Shown in pieces: positions 42,897-54,186 of a stretch of DNA of 64,000 nt. The notes beneath the pieces were generated by a model. That model saw nothing but the letters and a program-made list of their open reading frames with translations. It was not told the DNA's origin and did not search any database. A program made the position numbers and the translations under genes. The DNA is from Sorghum bicolor (taxonomy: Eukaryota > Streptophyta > Magnoliopsida > Poales > Poaceae), in NCBI RefSeq assembly GCF_000003195.3, contig NC_012878.2, positions 15,679,262 to 15,743,261 on the forward strand. Direction: 5' to 3'. Position 1 is the stretch's first letter; each line of letters begins with the position of its first letter.

Positions 42897-44236
42897 TGTT
42901 GACACTTGCTAACACCACTTGAATACTAGGTTGTCATCCCTAGCATGGCACTAGAGTGTACTATGGTATTTATACGCACACAGATAATCCGCAAGCGCAC
43001 GGATACCGTTGAAGCTTTTACCCGGTTAAAGGTTTTATCATATCCATAGGGAAACAGGAGAACTGATCTACGCTCTAACTTAACCAAGATAAGTAAATAG
43101 GTGTAAATAGGAAAGTTGGTAGAATCAAATAAAAACAATATTAAAGGTAAGATAACAGTGAGTGATAATATGGGAATAGAGAGTAGAGCAATCTAGTATA
43201 TGGGCGATGGTAGGAGAATAGAAAGGATAACTATGGTTTCTCTACTTCAAAGGGGTATGTCTATGTCTGGGACGAACCACGTGATAAGATTACACCACAA
43301 AGGATGCTTATCCATAGGCCGATAAACCCTACCCGTCTTGCTAACGAGAGGTGGACTCAGAGAACCAACGTAACTGTCACCTACGCGGCCTACCACACGA
43401 TCCAGCTAGACAGGGGATATCCAAAAGTAATCTAGGTCTAAGCACCACGCTTACACTTATACTACAACTCTAACCTATAGCGTCCCATAGATTAGAAGTA
43501 CTCAAAAGAGTTGTGAACCAGAACATACATGATTAGTATGTGCATAATGAATTAGAAGTAGATTACCAGAGTCATCCCATGAGCAAGCTTGATTAGAGCT
43601 TGGTCATGACGAAGTACAACCGGAGGAAGAACCGACAGGCCGGCCTCTCCTCTAATCCTCCTTCGCTCTCCATCTCGCTACTATCTAGATCTACTCTAGT
43701 TTAGAGAAGAGAGGAGAGCTCTCATCTCTAAACCCTAGCTTTTGCTCTTTCTATGAATAGTGAATAATGATCAAGGGGGTGCCTCCTCCAGGGGCCAGGG
43801 GGTCTGGTTATATAGTCCCCTCAAGTGAACCTGGGCTGTCGGATCAAACCGACATTGATTGAACGGTTATTCTTGATCCTTTAGGTCAGTGGAGATCTCC
43901 CGAGAGAAAGAGTCCTGATTGGGCTCCAAGTCAGGGTGGGCGCCCAGGGCAGGAGGCCGGGCGCCCTGCCTCTGGCCCCGTTCGGCCTCCGCTTCCTTCC
44001 CGTGGCTTCTAGAGTCTTCTAGATGTAAGATAATTGCGCGGCACGTTAATATCTCTATGTAATCCCGACGTGTGGGCCTTTCTTCCGTATTTCTTGATAA
44101 CCCCCTATAGAAATAGACAAACACCAAAACTCGTGGAATTCTGTCAGATAAAACCCTAAGTCTAGATGTTGATTTTATTTGGATCCTTTTCTTTGTTTAT
44201 TTGATAATTAAATTTGATACTTAAGGACCATCAACA
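42897..44236 (-). repeat. 3' LTR of the family I element
   Basis: 1340 bp, TGTTGACACTTG to GACCATCAACA. GC-box pair in slightly changed form at 43934-43945 and 43955-43966 (21 bp apart); TATA on the minus strand near 43808. Confidence 0.93.
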
Positions 44237-46400
44237 AACTCCCCCAAGCTTACCCCTTGCTCGTCCCTGAGCAAGGATAGACTCAGCAATGGATCAGAAG
44301 TTGTTGCAATATCTTAAAAATTTGATGGTACACATGCTTTTAAATAAGATCTCATCTCTGAGTTAGAGTAAACTGTCAAGAACTAAAACTTACTTACTTT
44401 ACCTTTCACCATGGGACTTGTAACCGTCACTTCTGTCTTGAGTAGTTAAAAGATAGAACAGTCTAGCCAAGTGTCGTGTCTCTTATTCTTGATCAGCTAT
44501 AGCTCTAGAGTTTTTGCAGATTTTCAAATAAAACTCAGAGATTCCTTGTATGACTCTCTAAATCTCTCTTTTGTGGTATTTTTGGATCCTTACCAAGGCA
44601 GTGATGGTATATGCCTTCTCTCAAGATATGTGGTATTTGTGGTATAAGGCATAGTGACATTGCCTTCTCTCTCACCCTACTCTAATAAGGCTTTAATATC
44701 TGGAGCTCATAGGTGGGAGATAAAGCATACATACTTACAAGACATTTATTGTATAGTCAAACCATGGATCCAAAGAAACAAATCAATAAGCCAAATCAAG
44801 ATGTGCATGTGTGGCGAATGAATGGTGTATGGTGATGATGGTGATAACAATGGTGAAAGTCTAATTCTAGTTTTGCTCTTTTGAGGGGATACATACCTTC
44901 CTTGCTTTTTTGAAACTTTATGAGGAGAATGAGATGCTCTTCTTTTTCTTTCCTCTCAGGTGGGTATCTTGTACCCCTAATTCTACTGTCAGACACTTGT
45001 CCATTTTTACCTCTCGTCTCACTTTTTCTTTCTTTCGAGGTTCCGGGCACTTGCCCCTTTTTATTTCCTCGTTTATTTTTTTTTCTTCTCTCTTTTTTTA
45101 GAGCACTCATCTGTTGAGATAATATAGCAAGTGGTAGTAGCAAGATAACTTGAGCATTTATTTCATAAGGGAACACAGAAATATTTTTGGCTATTCTCTC
45201 CCGGATTAGGAGTAGAATACTTTTGGGTGGTTCTGGAGATGGACATGGATGGATATATGTGGATGGTACTTCCGGAGTAGAAGTAGCATATATGAGTGAA
45301 CGTGCAAGTGAATCTTGATTTAACCACATGACAAGCTCCTAAGGGTCTACACAGCTTGACCATACTCAATGCTCATAAGCAGTAAAAAGTAAATGTATGG
45401 TTCATAGTCTAATAAGCATGTATAAGTGGCGGTGGTAGGATTTCAAACTCTCATCATACAGGAACTCATCATGCAACATTTTAAAGATTTTCAAAGATAA
45501 AATTCTCTAGAATTCTAGCATCTCTAGGAACAGATAAACAGCAGCTCAAGCTTCCCATATCATATCCGTTAACGACTTAGACTATAGATCAAGTACTCTT
45601 CCCACAAGTTCACGTTTGGAGCAAATCTTAATTCATAACAGTCATACCTAAACTTGAGAGAGATTTCACTTTTGAGAACTAGTCATGGCAGAGCAACTAT
45701 TTATCATTTCCATGTGAGAGCTTATCATGAAGGTTCATAGCAAACTTTATTTATTTATTTATTTAGCAAACTAAGAAAATATATATATATATATAAGCAT
45801 AAAATCTTTATTTGGGTTTTTATGATTATGCATCTTTTTATTATTTGAGTAAAGTATAAACACGAGTAGAAACACTTAGCTGGATAAATGGGGTTGCTCT
45901 CCCCTAAGCTGGATTTTGACGTAATTTCTTCTGATGTAGCTAGCAGGTGGCGGAGGTGTATTTGAATGTCGGCAGCACCCTGACAGCGATTAGAATGTCC
46001 TCCGTCTGCTAGTCTTCCTTGAGTTCTGTGGAGCTCAAATAGACAACAAAGCTTTGTTGAACTGGTTAAGTGTTACCATAAAATCTCTTCGCCTTTATCA
46101 TGTTGAGCTTCCTCTAATAAATATTACTCTCTTTGGTAGGATCACAAATTTATTTTTATATTTTCATTTCTATAGAATAGGAATATATTTAGTTTATTTT
46201 TACGCCACCACAGTGAATGTACTTGTGGGTTTTATGCCATGAGCATACTCACATGGGGCTTACTGTTTTTAACATTTTTATTTTCTTTTCAAGATAGCAT
46301 GATTAACTAACAAGCCATTTAAGGAAAGTCAATAATTTATGGGAAAAGAGAATGCAGAAAGGATAAATATGGATAACTACTGATTTTACCTGTCGGCGAG
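44237..46400 (-). other. Noncoding 3' module of family I with two PPT-like sites
   Basis: Minus-strand AAGCTTGGGGGAGTT at 44237-44251 is the terminal PPT, preceded by a GGACGAGCAAGG block. A second PPT-like site (CAGCTTAGGGGAGAG, about 45897-45911) lies about 1.65 kb upstream. The whole module resembles 19604-21775 of family II in the opposite orientation. Long AT dinucleotide and T-rich runs occur at 45780-45797 and 45066-45100. No convincing ORF. Confidence 0.7.
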
Positions 46401-47956
46401 GGTTCAATGTTTTAATTCTTCTGAACAGGACTTCTCACCGTGTTCATTCTTCTGGTGCGTCATTTGATTCAGGTGCGGACCTTGACGTCTGCACCTCTTG
46501 ATACAGTGTCACCCATGTTCTTTGTTTGCCCAGCAGTTCGAAGTGCGGTGTTGGCAGTATCTTGCTCAGTGTGTTTGTGCTCGTAGATCCAGGTCCTTCA
46601 CTTGGTAGAGTCTGAGAGTTATAAAACTCCTCCATATTTTGCTCGAAGTGTACCTGCTCATAGAGACAAGGCAGAGATCAAGTGCATGGGTCCTGTTGGT
46701 GGAAAACACCAACAGAACCAAAAGTGTATTTGTTCTTCTCTAACCTTAAGCATAGCGAGCAAGACAAAGTTGATGAATGGTAAGTTCATGAGTGTAGCAC
46801 TTATAACATTTGTCAGATCAGATCGCTCAACCTTATGGAAAGATAATCTATGTATATGTCTTTTCTTTATATCTCTCAAAGATTGAATGTGTAACCTTTT
46901 AGCTCATATGATTAGGAGTGTGGGATCATGGAGGTAGTACTAGGAACAAATATTAAAGGACTAAACATGTTGAATCAGTTGGGTTGGTTAATCTAGAGTT
47001 GGAAATCATACATGTTTGTCACTTTTATTTATATGAACGCCAGAACCAAGGAGAAGCTTATAAAAGTGATAGTCAAGTACCTTAAGATGTTACCTTGCTT
47101 GAAGAGTGATGGTACAGTATCACCTTGTGGAAGCTTTCCTTGCTTAGCGGTTGTGCATTGTGTTTGTGGCACCCTCCATGGATCATCTCTCTATGATGAA
47201 TGAGCTATGTCCTTCTTGTGCAAATTGTTAAACTTCATGTGTCACTCTCTTCGTCTCTGATGTGAGTTTATCTCAGGACTTCCCAAATCGATATTGAAAG
47301 TTTCCTGCAGGGGTTAGTCCAACAAAATATACCAATATCTACTCAAGCAGTTTTTAGTTCAGTAACCAAACTAGACTCCATGTCTAATTAGATTAAGGAC
47401 GGCTATTTAACCTAAGCACCATGCTTAATTTAAATGCCAATGGAAGTATGGCGAGTACTTCCAAACTAACACTTACTTGTAAATAGACAAAGGTAGCATG
47501 ACAGCATTTATAGAGATCTACTCAAGTGGAGATGAAGTAGTGTGATTAGTATTTAACAAATTGAGCATGTCTCAAAGGTAGGGACAACCAACATAGCAAC
47601 ATGGCAAAGGATGTTTTTATGTAAAGTACACCCCCAAGCTTGAATTTTGCAAAATTCAAGTTTGGATGAATTTAATTCAATGTTGTATGAAGATTGGTTG
47701 GACATACCTTGTGCTTGTCATTCATCTGATCTTCTTGCTCCAATCCTGGAAAGGTTAGTGATAAGAATACCCGAAGGAATATTTTTACAATTATCCTTAT
47801 ATGCTCAATACACCAGGTAATGTTGTAAATAATTAAAAGCTCATGTTATGATCTGATCAGTGCTTATTTTAAGACACTAAGCTTGTCCTTGGGAAACCAT
47901 CAATTTATGTCGGCAAAGTGGTTTCCCTTCCAACGCTGACCTATATCAAGATCAAT
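46401..47956 (-). other. Internal region of family I without recognisable gene
   Basis: About 1.5 kb between the gag stop and the shared 3' module. Only short open stretches are seen, for example 46444-46635 on the minus strand, which encodes 63 residues resembling nothing I know. It may be remnant pol or untranslated spacer. Confidence 0.4.
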
Positions 47957-49324
47957 TCAACGAGATCTGCAATATTTATTATAGACATATGCATCGACAA
48001 CCACCCTTTTAAAGTTTTTATAAATAGAAAGGAAGAGGGGGTTGGAGATCTCAAGTGTGGCAATGTCGGAGAGACCAATAGATTGGAAAGATGTTGCATA
48101 TGAGCATGGAGTAAACGAAATGGCTATGAAATAAATTCCATGCTCATTAATGTTATCTTCGTCTCCAATCTGAATGTTCGGAGTTTCTCCTAGATTGGTC
48201 TCACTTATGTCCTCTTCTATAGTTGGATGAATCTCATTTTCAAAGGGAGTCAAGAACTCACCATTTGAAATTGAGCCAAAGTCAGAATCCATTAAAGCTT
48301 CTTCCTTATCAATCCATTCTACGCATTCTAGCCATTGGGAACTTGTGATCAGGAAAGGGGAGGTGTTAGAATTTTCTATATGGCTTAGCTCTCCTTCACT
48401 TGATATGTCATCCTCGACTTCTTCATAAAAGGAACCATGACATTTTCTAAGAGAAACATTATTGCAAGGATTTGAATTATCCCTGTTTGAAGGTCTCTTA
48501 TGGAACCAGAGGTCTAAACCATCATCATCTGAAAGATTTAAGGTCAGAATTCCTTCCTCCCTTGGAGAATTTTGGGATATTGATGGTTTAGGATCGATAG
48601 CTAAAGTTTGGGATTGAAGTGGTTGTGATCTGGCTATCGAAACTTCTTCTTGTCTAGGAACTGGTTCTTTCTCTTTCTCAGGGATATAAAAGCTAGGAGA
48701 CTTTCGACTTAATAAATCAATCAAATTCCAAGCTTCACTAGCAGGTAGGTGATAGAAGGATCCTCTAGAGGCTGTATTCAAGGTTTGCTTATTTTCCCCA
48801 CTAAGGCCCTCAAAAAAGTGAATTAGAAGAACTTCTTCTGGAATAGAAAGCTTTGGGCCAGTGAGAGTAAGGTTAATAAAGCGGTCCCATGATTTGCTAA
48901 GAGATTCTTCTTCCATTTGTCTAAAAGAAATAATCTCACGCCAAAGTTCCACTACTTTAGAGATTGGAAAATATTTTAAAAGAAAACTATTATGTAACTC
49001 CTTCCAATCTCCATGAACACTCCCTACTTTGAGTTTGTACCAATGTCTAGCTTTTCCCGTTAAAGAGAACGGAAAGAGCTTCCATTTAAGGGTCTCATCG
49101 GACATGCCTTCTATGCGAAGGAGGTCACAGACTCGATAAAACTCTCTTAGGTGTGTGTATGGGTTTTCCTCACCTTCTCCTGAGAAAGGTTGTTTTTGAA
49201 TAAATTCTATGTATTCGGGGTCTATCTCAAAATTAGATGCTATGATAGGCTTTGAAGATTTTGGTGGTTCGAGATGTGTGCCCGTAGGTCTATGAAATTC
49301 ATAGATAGACATGTTTGAATTCAT
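47957..49324 (-). CDS. Gag protein of the family I element
   Basis: 455 codons from ATG 49324 (MNSNMSIYEF) to the stop at 47957, no internal breaks. Residues about 50-190 match the retrotransposon gag domain: KWKLFPFSLTGKARHWYKL, LLKYFPISKVVELWREI, LLIHFFEGLSGENKQTL. After about residue 210 it becomes polar and acidic. No zinc knuckle and no protease motif are visible. The C-terminal 60 residues (from about GIYFIAISF) are conserved-looking rather than random and end in a basic tail. It should form particles around the element RNA, with copying and integration supplied by other elements. Start chosen as the first ATG after the PBS, 140 bp inside the LTR. Confidence 0.88.
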   Translation of the reverse strand: MNSNMSIYEFHRPTGTHLEPPKSSKPIIASNFEIDPEYIEFIQKQPFSGEGEENPYTHLREFYRVCDLLRIEGMSDETLKWKLFPFSLTGKARHWYKLKVGSVHGDWKELHNSFLLKYFPISKVVELWREIISFRQMEEESLSKSWDRFINLTLTGPKLSIPEEVLLIHFFEGLSGENKQTLNTASRGSFYHLPASEAWNLIDLLSRKSPSFYIPEKEKEPVPRQEEVSIARSQPLQSQTLAIDPKPSISQNSPREEGILTLNLSDDDGLDLWFHKRPSNRDNSNPCNNVSLRKCHGSFYEEVEDDISSEGELSHIENSNTSPFLITSSQWLECVEWIDKEEALMDSDFGSISNGEFLTPFENEIHPTIEEDISETNLGETPNIQIGDEDNINEHGIYFIAISFTPCSYATSFQSIGLSDIATLEISNPLFLSIYKNFKRVVVDAYVYNKYCRSR

Positions 49325-49464
49325 GATAGACCAGAGATCAAGGATTAGATAAGAAGAAAGAATAGCAGAGATAAGGCAAAAGATAAAAGGAAAAGTATAT
49401 ATATAATTTTTTTTTATTTTTTAAAAAATGATTAAGCTAGTTCGTAGTCAACTCAGCAACCGTT

Positions 49465-49482
49465 TCCCCAGCAACAACGCCA
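49465..49482 (-). other. Degenerate tRNA-Asp primer-binding site
   Basis: Minus-strand TGGCGTTGTTGCTGGGGA, 8 bp inside the 5' LTR; three C-to-T differences from the canonical TGGCGCCGTTGCCGGGGA. The changes may postdate insertion. Confidence 0.85.
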
Positions 49483-49490
49483 AAAATGCT

Positions 49491-50830
49491 TGTTGACACT
49501 TGCTAACACCACTTGAATACTAGGTTGTCATCCCCAGCATGGCACTAGAGTGTACTATGGTATTTATACGCACACAGATAATCCGCAAGCGCACAGATAC
49601 CGTTGAAGCTTTTACCCGGTTAAAGGTTTTATCGTATCCACAGGGAAACGATAGAACTGATCTACGCTCTAACTTAACCAAGATAAGTAAATAGGTGTAA
49701 ATAGGAAAGATGGTAGAATCAAATAAGAACAATATTAAAGGTAAGATAACAGTGAGTGATAATATGGGAATAGAGAGTAGAGCAATCTAGTATATGGGCG
49801 ATGGTAGGAGAATAGAGAGGATAACTATGGTTTCTCTACTTCAAAGGGGTATGTCTATGTCTGGGATGAACCACGTGATAAGATTACACCACAAAGGATG
49901 CTTATCCATAGGCCGATAAACCCTACCCGTCCTGCTAACGAGAGGTGGACTACAGAGAACCAACGTAACTGTCACCTACGCGGCCTACCACACGATCCAG
50001 CTAGACAGGGGATATCCACAAGTAATCTAGGTCTAAGCACCACGCTTACACTTATACTACAACTCTAACCTATAGCGTCCCATAGATTAGAAGTACTCAA
50101 AAGAGTTGTGAACCAGAACATACATGATTAGTAATTGCATAATGAATTAGAAGTAGATTACCAGAGTCATCCCATGAGCAAGCTTGATTAGAGCTTGATC
50201 ATGACGAAGTACAACCGGAGGAAGAACCGACAGGCCGGCCTCTCCTCTAATCCTCCTTCGCTCTCCATCTCGCTACTATCTAGATCTACTCTAGTTTAGA
50301 GAAGAGAGGAGAGCTCTCATCTCTAAACCCTAGCTTTTGCTCTGTCTATGAATAATGAATAATGATCAAGGGGGTGCCTCCTCTAGGGGCCAGGGGGTCT
50401 GGTTATATAGTCCCCTCAAGTGAACCTGGGCCGTCGGATCAAACCGACATTGATTGAACGGTTATTCTTGATCCTTTAGGTCGGTGGAGATCTCCCGAGA
50501 GAAAGAGTCCTGATTAGGCTCCAAGTCAGGGCGGGCGCCCAGGGTAGGAGGGCGGGCGCCCTGCCTCTGGCCCGTTCGGCCTTCGCTTCCTTCCTGTGGC
50601 TTCTGGAGTCTTCTAGATGTAAGATAATTGCGCGACACGTTAATATCTCTATGTAATCCCGACGTGTGGGCCTTTCTTCCGTATTTCTTGATAACACCCT
50701 ATAGAAATAGACAAACACCAAAACTCATGGAATTCTGTCAGATAAAACCCTAAGTCTAGATGTTGATTTCATTTGGATCCTTTTCTTTGTTTATTTGATA
50801 ATTAAATTTGATACTTAAGGACCGTCAACA
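49491..50830 (-). repeat. 5' LTR of the family I element
   Basis: 1340 bp. Minus-strand promoter: GC boxes GGGCGGGCGCCC at 50529-50540 and 50550-50561 (21 bp apart), then a TATA box (minus-strand TATATAA near 50404-50410) and the CCCTGGCCCCT block. Followed by TSD GGGTG. Confidence 0.93.
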
Positions 50831-50835
50831 GGGTG

Positions 50836-51572
50836 CTAGGCTTAGATGAGCCCCCGAGCCTGGTGTGGCTAGGGCATTGCTAGCTCTAGCATCCATCTCA
50901 CGTGTCCTTTCGATCGGATGTGAGGCGAGAAGCATCATACTACCCTCGATTGGGTGAGTCTCGATGTTCTTGATGAGCTGGTAAAAGGGAATCTAAGTGA
51001 GAACATATGCCCCGTTTAATAGGGGTTGACTAATGGCCCTGGGGCGTTCTTGTTGATGCAAGACGCATGGATGCCTGGATACTAGTCCCATTTGGTAAGG
51101 TGTGGTGGTTCGATGACTCCCTTCGTGGGGATTCCTCAGTAATACTCTTGTCTTTGCCATGGATACGCCCATGGGAGTCTCGAGGATTCGTTCTCGAGCT
51201 AAGCCTCGTGTTTGCCCCCTTTGGGTGTACCTAACTCGGGCACTCAAGGATGACTGTCAAACCCTAACTAAGGGCAAGCCTCTATTTCCTTGAGGTTTTC
51301 ACACGGGCCAGAGCCCATTTTTACTTTTCATGGAAGAAACCGATGATAACTCTTCTCGTCCGTTGGGCGCATCTTTTTAGGTGAAAGCCGTTGCGACGTG
51401 ATCATGGCGCATCCACGTAACGGCTCAGAGCCGGGTGAATGGCAAGCGTACCTGTTCTAGGAATCAAGAAGCAGTTAGGTGGGCACATTTATTGTGGAGA
51501 TTTACCTTCCTCCATTATTGGACCCACCTGTTGCACTTCACGCCTCCACCCCTATAAATTCGAGGGGTAAGG
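50836..51572. other. Unclassified retrotransposon-like DNA, right part
   Basis: Continuation of 41595-42896 beyond the family I insertion. No supportable ORF. CCTATAAATTCGAGGGG near 51551-51567 looks like a plus-strand TATA box with a downstream start, as in an LTR promoter. Ends where element F begins. Confidence 0.4.
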
Positions 51573-51847
51573 TGGTTGATATTAGTTATGCACAAAAAAG
51601 AATCAAAGAGAAATAATCCGCAAGCACACGAATATCGGTGAAAACTTCACTCGGGAGATAAGTCCAGAGTATCATATTTATTTTTTATCACTAGGAGAAA
51701 GCATGGAAAAGACTAACCTTTTATCCTACCTACTACCCACGGGTTGCAAGACAAAATAGTGAGAATTAAGCAATATAGAGAGAACTCTTTCTTCAGTCTT
51801 CTTCTAACCTATGGTAAGTGTGTAGATATCGTTCTAAGAGAGGTAAC

Positions 51848-53002
51848 TATTAACGGTTCTTAAGTATCAATTTTAATTATCAAATAAACAAGAGAAAGGA
51901 CCAATATGCAACTAACACCTAGAATTAGGGTTTGATCTGACAGAATTCCACGAGTTTTGTTGTTTATCTATTTCTGCAGGGGGTTATCAGGAAATAAGGA
52001 AGAAAGGCCCACATGTCGGGATTACATAGAGATATCAACGCACCGTGCAATTTTCTACCATCTAGAACACTCCAGAAGCCACGGGAAGAAAACAGAGGCC
52101 GAAAGGGGCCAGGCCTAGGGCGCCTGCCCCCTGCTGGAAGTCTTTCAGGACTCTCTTCGCACATGATGTTCCACCGACCTATTGGATCCAGAATAACGTA
52201 GTACCACCTCGCCTACCAACCCAAAAACGCATAGAGGAGGAGGACTATATAAGGAGATCCCCCTGGCCCCTGGAGAAGACATGAGGAAGTTATCATAGAG
52301 ATTGAGGGGTGCCCTCGAAGGAAAACCTCTTCTCTAATTAATATTTCTTTTTAGGCTTAGCAACCAATGTAAAGTAGAAATAGATCTTCTAGTTTCTACT
52401 AGATTGAGAGAGATAGAGTGGAGGTGTAGATCGGAGGAAGGCCGGCCTGTCGGTGTCTACTCCGAGCTTGTACCTACGGGATCAAGTTCTCCTAACCCGA
52501 AGCTTGCTCCTAGGATTCTTCAGTATTTCGACTTCTAAATTCTAGTAAGTTCTTGTTTTATTGTTCTTCTGGTTTATGAGTTTACTTTAATCTCTTCGTG
52601 TAGAGTTTAGAGTAATCATTGCTGGCGTAAACATGGTGTTTAGGCTGGGGTACTCATAGATATTCCCTGACTAGCTGGACCGTGGTAGTAGCGAGGAACG
52701 TGACAATTCTGAGTTACCTTTGCAGACCATATCTCGTTAGCAGGAAGGATAGGGTTTATAGGTGCGGGTTGAACATCCTTTGTGGTGTCTAGATTCCGTT
52801 AGCCTCCCCAATAGAACAGTAGATCATCCTTACCAAGGTTAGAAGGAGACTACGGTTGCAGTCTTCTCTATTTATCACTCACATCGAAAGACATTCTTTG
52901 TGCCTAAAGGGTTAGTAGTAATAGACCGGTTAGTCAGATGCACTCTTTCTCCTAGTGGTAAAAAAAATAAATACGATACTCTGGATAATTTCCAGGGTAA
53001 AG
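51848..53002 (+). repeat. 5' LTR of element D, 3' end deleted
   Basis: Starts TATTAACGGTTC where the 3' LTR has TGTTGACGGTTC: two G-to-A changes. TATATAAGG at 52246-52254 followed by CCCCCTGGCCCCTGG. It matches the 3' LTR up to GGGTAAAG at about 53002 and is then cut. The GC-box pair is reduced to one decayed box near 52118. Confidence 0.88.
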
Positions 53003-54186
53003 ACATTCGGTGAGCATTTCACCCGGGAGGTTATCCAGAGTTATTGTATTTATATTTTTACCACTGTGAGAAAAGGTGCATCTGACTAACCAAATCTATT
53101 GCTACTATCCCTTTAGGCTACAAAGAATGTTTCTCGATGTGAGTGATGTATAGAGAAGACTACAAACGTAGTCTTGTTCTAACCTTGGTAAGGATGATCT
53201 ACTGTTCTATTGGGGAAGCTTACGGAATCTAGACACCACAAAGGATGTTCGACCTGCACCTATAAACCTACCCGTCCTGCTAACGAGATATGGGATACAA
53301 AGGTAACTCGAAAATGTCACGTTCCTCGCTACTACCACGGTCCAGCTACTCAGGGGATATCTATGAGTACCCTAGCCTAAACACCACGTTTACGCTAGCA
53401 ATGATTACTCCAATACTCAACCGGAAGAGGATTAAAGTAAACTCATAAACCAAAGAACAATAAAACAAGAACTTACTAGAATTAGAAGTCGAATTACTGA
53501 AGAATCTTAGAAGCAAGCCTCGGGTTAGGAGACTTGATCCCGCAGGTACAACTCGGAGTAAACACCGACAGGCCGGCCTTCCTCCGATCTACACCTCCAC
53601 TCTATCTCTCTCAATCTAGTAGAAACTAGAAGATCTATTTCTACTTACATTGGTTGCTATGCCTAAAAAGAAATATTATTTAGAGAAGAGGTTTTCCTTC
53701 GAGGGCACCCCTCAATCTCTATGATAACTTCTTGTCTTCTCCAGGGGCAGGGGGGTCTCCTTATATAGTCCTCCTCCTCTATGCGTTTTTGGGTCGGTAG
53801 GCGATGTGGTACTACGTTATCCTTGATCCTGTAGGTCGGTGGAACGTCGTGTGCGAAGAGAGTCCCGAACGGAGTCCAGGACAGGGCGGGCGCCCAGGGA
53901 AGGAGGGCGGGCGCCCTGGGCCTGGCCCCTTTCGGCCCCTGCTTTCTCCCCGTGGCTTCTGGAGTCTTCTAGATGGTAGAAAATTGCGCGGTGCGTTGAT
54001 ATCTCAACGTAATCCCAACATGTGGGCCTTTCTTCCGTATTTCCTGATAACCCCCTGCAGAAATAGACAAACACCAAAACTCGTGGAATTCTGTCAGATA
54101 AAACCCTAAGTCTAGGTGTTGGTTGGATTTGGATCCTTTTCTTTATTTATTTGATGATTATATTTGGTACTTAAGGACCGTCAACA
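53003..54186 (-). repeat. Inverted LTR remnant E inside element D
   Basis: 1184 bp, minus orientation. Its outer end GGACCGTCAACA at 54186 is an intact LTR terminus abutting D's RT codons; its inner end is truncated in the R/U5 part. Boxes GGGCGGGCGCCC at 53884-53895 and 53905-53916 (21 bp apart), TATATAA on the minus strand near 53761. Very similar to D's LTR in the U5 half, less so in U3, so it is a sister subfamily. Confidence 0.85.

Larger units (their letters stand above)
42897..50830 (-). mobile_element. Family I gag-only LTR retrotransposon, complete
   Basis: 7,934 bp, LTRs 42897-44236 and 49491-50830, perfect GGGTG TSD. Minus-strand order: 5' LTR, degenerate tRNA-Asp PBS, Gag ORF (47957-49324), a 1.5-kb stretch with no clear gene, a 2.2-kb 3' module shared with family II, PPT, 3' LTR. 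No protease, RT or integrase was found, so it fits the known class of non-autonomous elements carrying only gag. LTRs are nearly identical, so the insertion is recent and helper enzymes must have been available. Confidence 0.92.

Noticed and set aside
45780..45797. AT dinucleotide run as a functional signal.
   Set aside because: A simple repeat; a similar run occurs near 20-35 at an unrelated place in the leader, and neither has conserved context.
2604..50835. Tat A and the family I element share the same target duplication, GGGTG.
   Set aside because: Two matches of 5 bp among five readable LTR-element duplications are weak evidence for a target preference; the others are CCTTG, ATGGC and GTAAC.
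51848..54186. The large inverted repeat as terminal repeats of a DNA transposon.
   Set aside because: Each arm is an LTR with TATA box and LTR ends, and E's outer end abuts pol codons; no flanking duplication fits a transposon of that span.
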